Of a DNA stretch of 35,847 nucleotides, positions 34,889-35,847 are shown in pieces. The notes beneath the pieces are model-generated. The model worked only from the letters and a program-made list of their open reading frames with translations, was not told the origin of the DNA and searched no databases. Within the stretch, counting starts at the first letter, position 1; each line of letters begins with the position of its first letter. This stretch comes from Sphingosinicella sp. CPCC 101087 (GTDB lineage Bacteria; Pseudomonadota; Alphaproteobacteria; Sphingomonadales; Sphingomonadaceae). A program made the translations under genes and the position numbers. The stretch covers positions 1 to 35,847 of the forward strand of contig NZ_SBFF01000018.1 of the NCBI RefSeq assembly GCF_004151485.1, written 5' to 3'.

Positions 34889-35000
34889 AGTCGGCGAAGG
34901 GGAGCGGTGCGGCCGGTCACCGTTCGGCACAGAAGAAACGCGGAAAATTGCGGTTTCTAAACCTTCGCGAAGCGCCTTGGGAGGCCCTGAGACAGGGGGA

Positions 35001-35024
35001 TGGTGCCCAGGGGCGGAATCGAAC
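35001..35024 (-). pseudogene. 3' fragment of a tRNA-Phe gene, possible attachment-site scar
   Basis: Read on the minus strand the 24 bases begin GTTCGATTCCGCC and end CCTGGGCACCA: T-loop, 3' T-stem, 3' acceptor strand, discriminator A and CCA of an alphaproteobacterial tRNA-Phe. Identity stops at the 5' T-stem, which reads CCAAG and cannot pair with CCGCC. Upstream (35066-35072) GGCCAGG could pair 6 of 7 with the acceptor strand, but D- and anticodon arms are not recognisable, so no functional tRNA exists. Such 3' fragments are classic att sites of integrative elements. Confidence 0.55.
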
Positions 35025-35484
35025 TTGGCTATATGATACTGATATCAAAGAAGTAAACTTGGAGACCTGGCCCGCATCTACCATCAAATGTTCCATTGGT
35101 CGGCAATCCGACTGCGGTTCGATTCCCCGCTTGCGGCGAACCGAGGTGAATTTGCGATCACCTAAAAATCCGCAACGGCTGCCCTCCATTCGTGCCGCCC
35201 ATGCGTGCTGGCCGCCGTGGGCTGAAGCGTCCCGCGGCAAATTCGAACTGCGGTGACTCGGTTCGGGAGCGGAACATTCCGCTCACCAGAGATGTCAGCC
35301 TGTGTGGAGTTAATATCTGGTCGGGAAACGAACCCGCTCCGCGGGATCGGTGCGGGCGATAAGGGAACGTGTAGGGTCGCGCCCGCTCGCCTAGGTTAAG
35401 CTATGTCCGGCGCGGACAGCGCGTTTCGGCTCCTGCAATCAGAGGAGTCAATCGATGATCGGATCGATCCCCGATTGCCCGGTC

Positions 35485-35503
35485 AGCCGCTTCGCCAGCG
35501 GCT
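35485..35503. repeat. Short perfect hairpin in non-coding DNA
   Basis: AGCCGCT (35485-35491) and AGCGGCT (35497-35503) flank TCGCC, giving a seven-pair stem. No T run follows and no gene end is near, so its role is unknown. Confidence 0.35.
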
Positions 35504-35801
35504 AAAGGATTTCGCGACCAGCATTGCGCTCCTGTCGGCCCGGCCTGCGCGCTCGCTTGGATCCATTGCGCGAAGCCGCGAGCCTAACCCACGGCCTATA
35601 TCTTTTGGTCTACAGGGTTTCCCACAGGCTTATACAAAATCCGAATCGACATAGTCTATCTTCTTGACTCGACTCGGCACCGCGAAAGCCGGGATAGTCA
35701 ACATGCTGTTAATCAAGCGAGTCGGGTGATTGCCTCGCTTCGGGCGGCACCCACAGCCTTCCCGTTACTCCGGAAGGCTATGCGGGGGAATGGCGTAACC
35801 G

Positions 35802-35847
35802 ATGAAATCGAACGCGAGGACTGATTCCTTGCGAGGAGTCGTGCGCC
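35802..35847 (+). CDS. Possible start of a gene running off the right edge
   Basis: ATG 35802 opens a frame with no stop to the window end, reading MKSNARTDSLRGVVR. The basic N-terminus would suit an exported or membrane protein, but only 15 codons are visible and the nearest purine-rich stretch (GGGGGA) is about 14 bases upstream. An alternative start near the edge after GCGAGGAG cannot be excluded. Low confidence. Confidence 0.22.
   Translation, partial: MKSNARTDSLRGVVR

Larger units (their letters stand above)
34889..35847. other. Long region with no convincing complete gene; possible mobile-element junction
   Basis: Nearly 960 bases to the window edge. It contains a tRNA-Phe 3' fragment (35001-35024, minus), then an AT-richer stretch to about 35100, and a second tRNA T-arm-like sequence near 35113-35130. 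It also holds a small hairpin at 35485-35503 and weak DnaA-box-like words at 35618-35638. The 83-codon frame at 35403-35654 has no ribosome binding site and is not accepted. A frame open to the right edge starts at 35802. Confidence 0.5.

Noticed and set aside
35001-35073. Intact tRNA gene on the minus strand
   Set aside because: Only the 3' part matches tRNA-Phe. The T-stem cannot pair, the anticodon arm has no seven-base loop, and the acceptor has a mismatch.
35403-35654. An 83-codon plus-strand frame near the right edge
   Set aside because: No ribosome binding site and no recognisable domain; the region has the look of non-coding DNA. It could be revived if homologues exist.

Overview
The window looks like chromosomal DNA of a GC-rich Gram-negative bacterium, most likely an alphaproteobacterium and plausibly a sphingomonad. 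The signs are strong GC bias at third codon positions, a TonB-dependent receptor, a tripartite RND pump, a two-partner secretion pair, and the 3' end of a tRNA-Phe of alphaproteobacterial type. The placement is inferred from content, not from a phylogenetic marker. No phage genes, transposases or CRISPR arrays were seen.

Layout: (1) 1-1669, a 5'-truncated LpxH-like metallophosphoesterase overlapping a GT4 glycosyltransferase. (2) 1694-8736, a four-gene minus-strand RND efflux operon (small unknown protein, adaptor, inner-membrane pump, outer-membrane channel), divergent from a TetR regulator; a perfect inverted repeat lies between them. (3) 8777-12442, a TonB-dependent receptor divergent from a LuxR-type regulator. 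(4) 12593-21671, a plus-strand operon in which every junction is an ATGA stop/start overlap: TpsB transporter, TpsA filamentous-haemagglutinin-like exoprotein, and an exported TPR-CHAT protein with a His/Cys pair. (5) 21879-23476, a PAS-GGDEF diguanylate cyclase with an intact I-site, then a small lipoprotein. (6) 23483-27773, a minus-strand operon, again joined by ATGA overlaps: OmpR-type response regulator, LysM-FecR periplasmic protein, CHASE2-PAS histidine kinase. (7) 28128-34888, accessory genes: small proteins, a four-helix membrane protein, an AraC regulator divergent from a methyltransferase, a Tat-exported beta-helix protein, and a serine hydrolase with an extra N-terminal domain. (8) 34889-35847, largely non-coding, with a 24-base tRNA-Phe 3' fragment that may be an attachment-site scar.

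The most interesting unit is 12.6-27.8 kb. It combines a two-partner secretion system translationally coupled to an exported CHAT protein, a c-di-GMP enzyme, and a sensory operon (response regulator, FecR/LysM, CHASE2 kinase). The DNA in front of the diguanylate cyclase and in front of the sensory operon shares an AT-rich tandem motif, TTTGCA-N4-TTTACA, with the half-site layout expected of an OmpR/PhoB-type regulator. I propose an envelope-sensing module that controls display, and perhaps proteolytic maturation, of a surface exoprotein. The gene calls are well supported; the functional linkage is inference.
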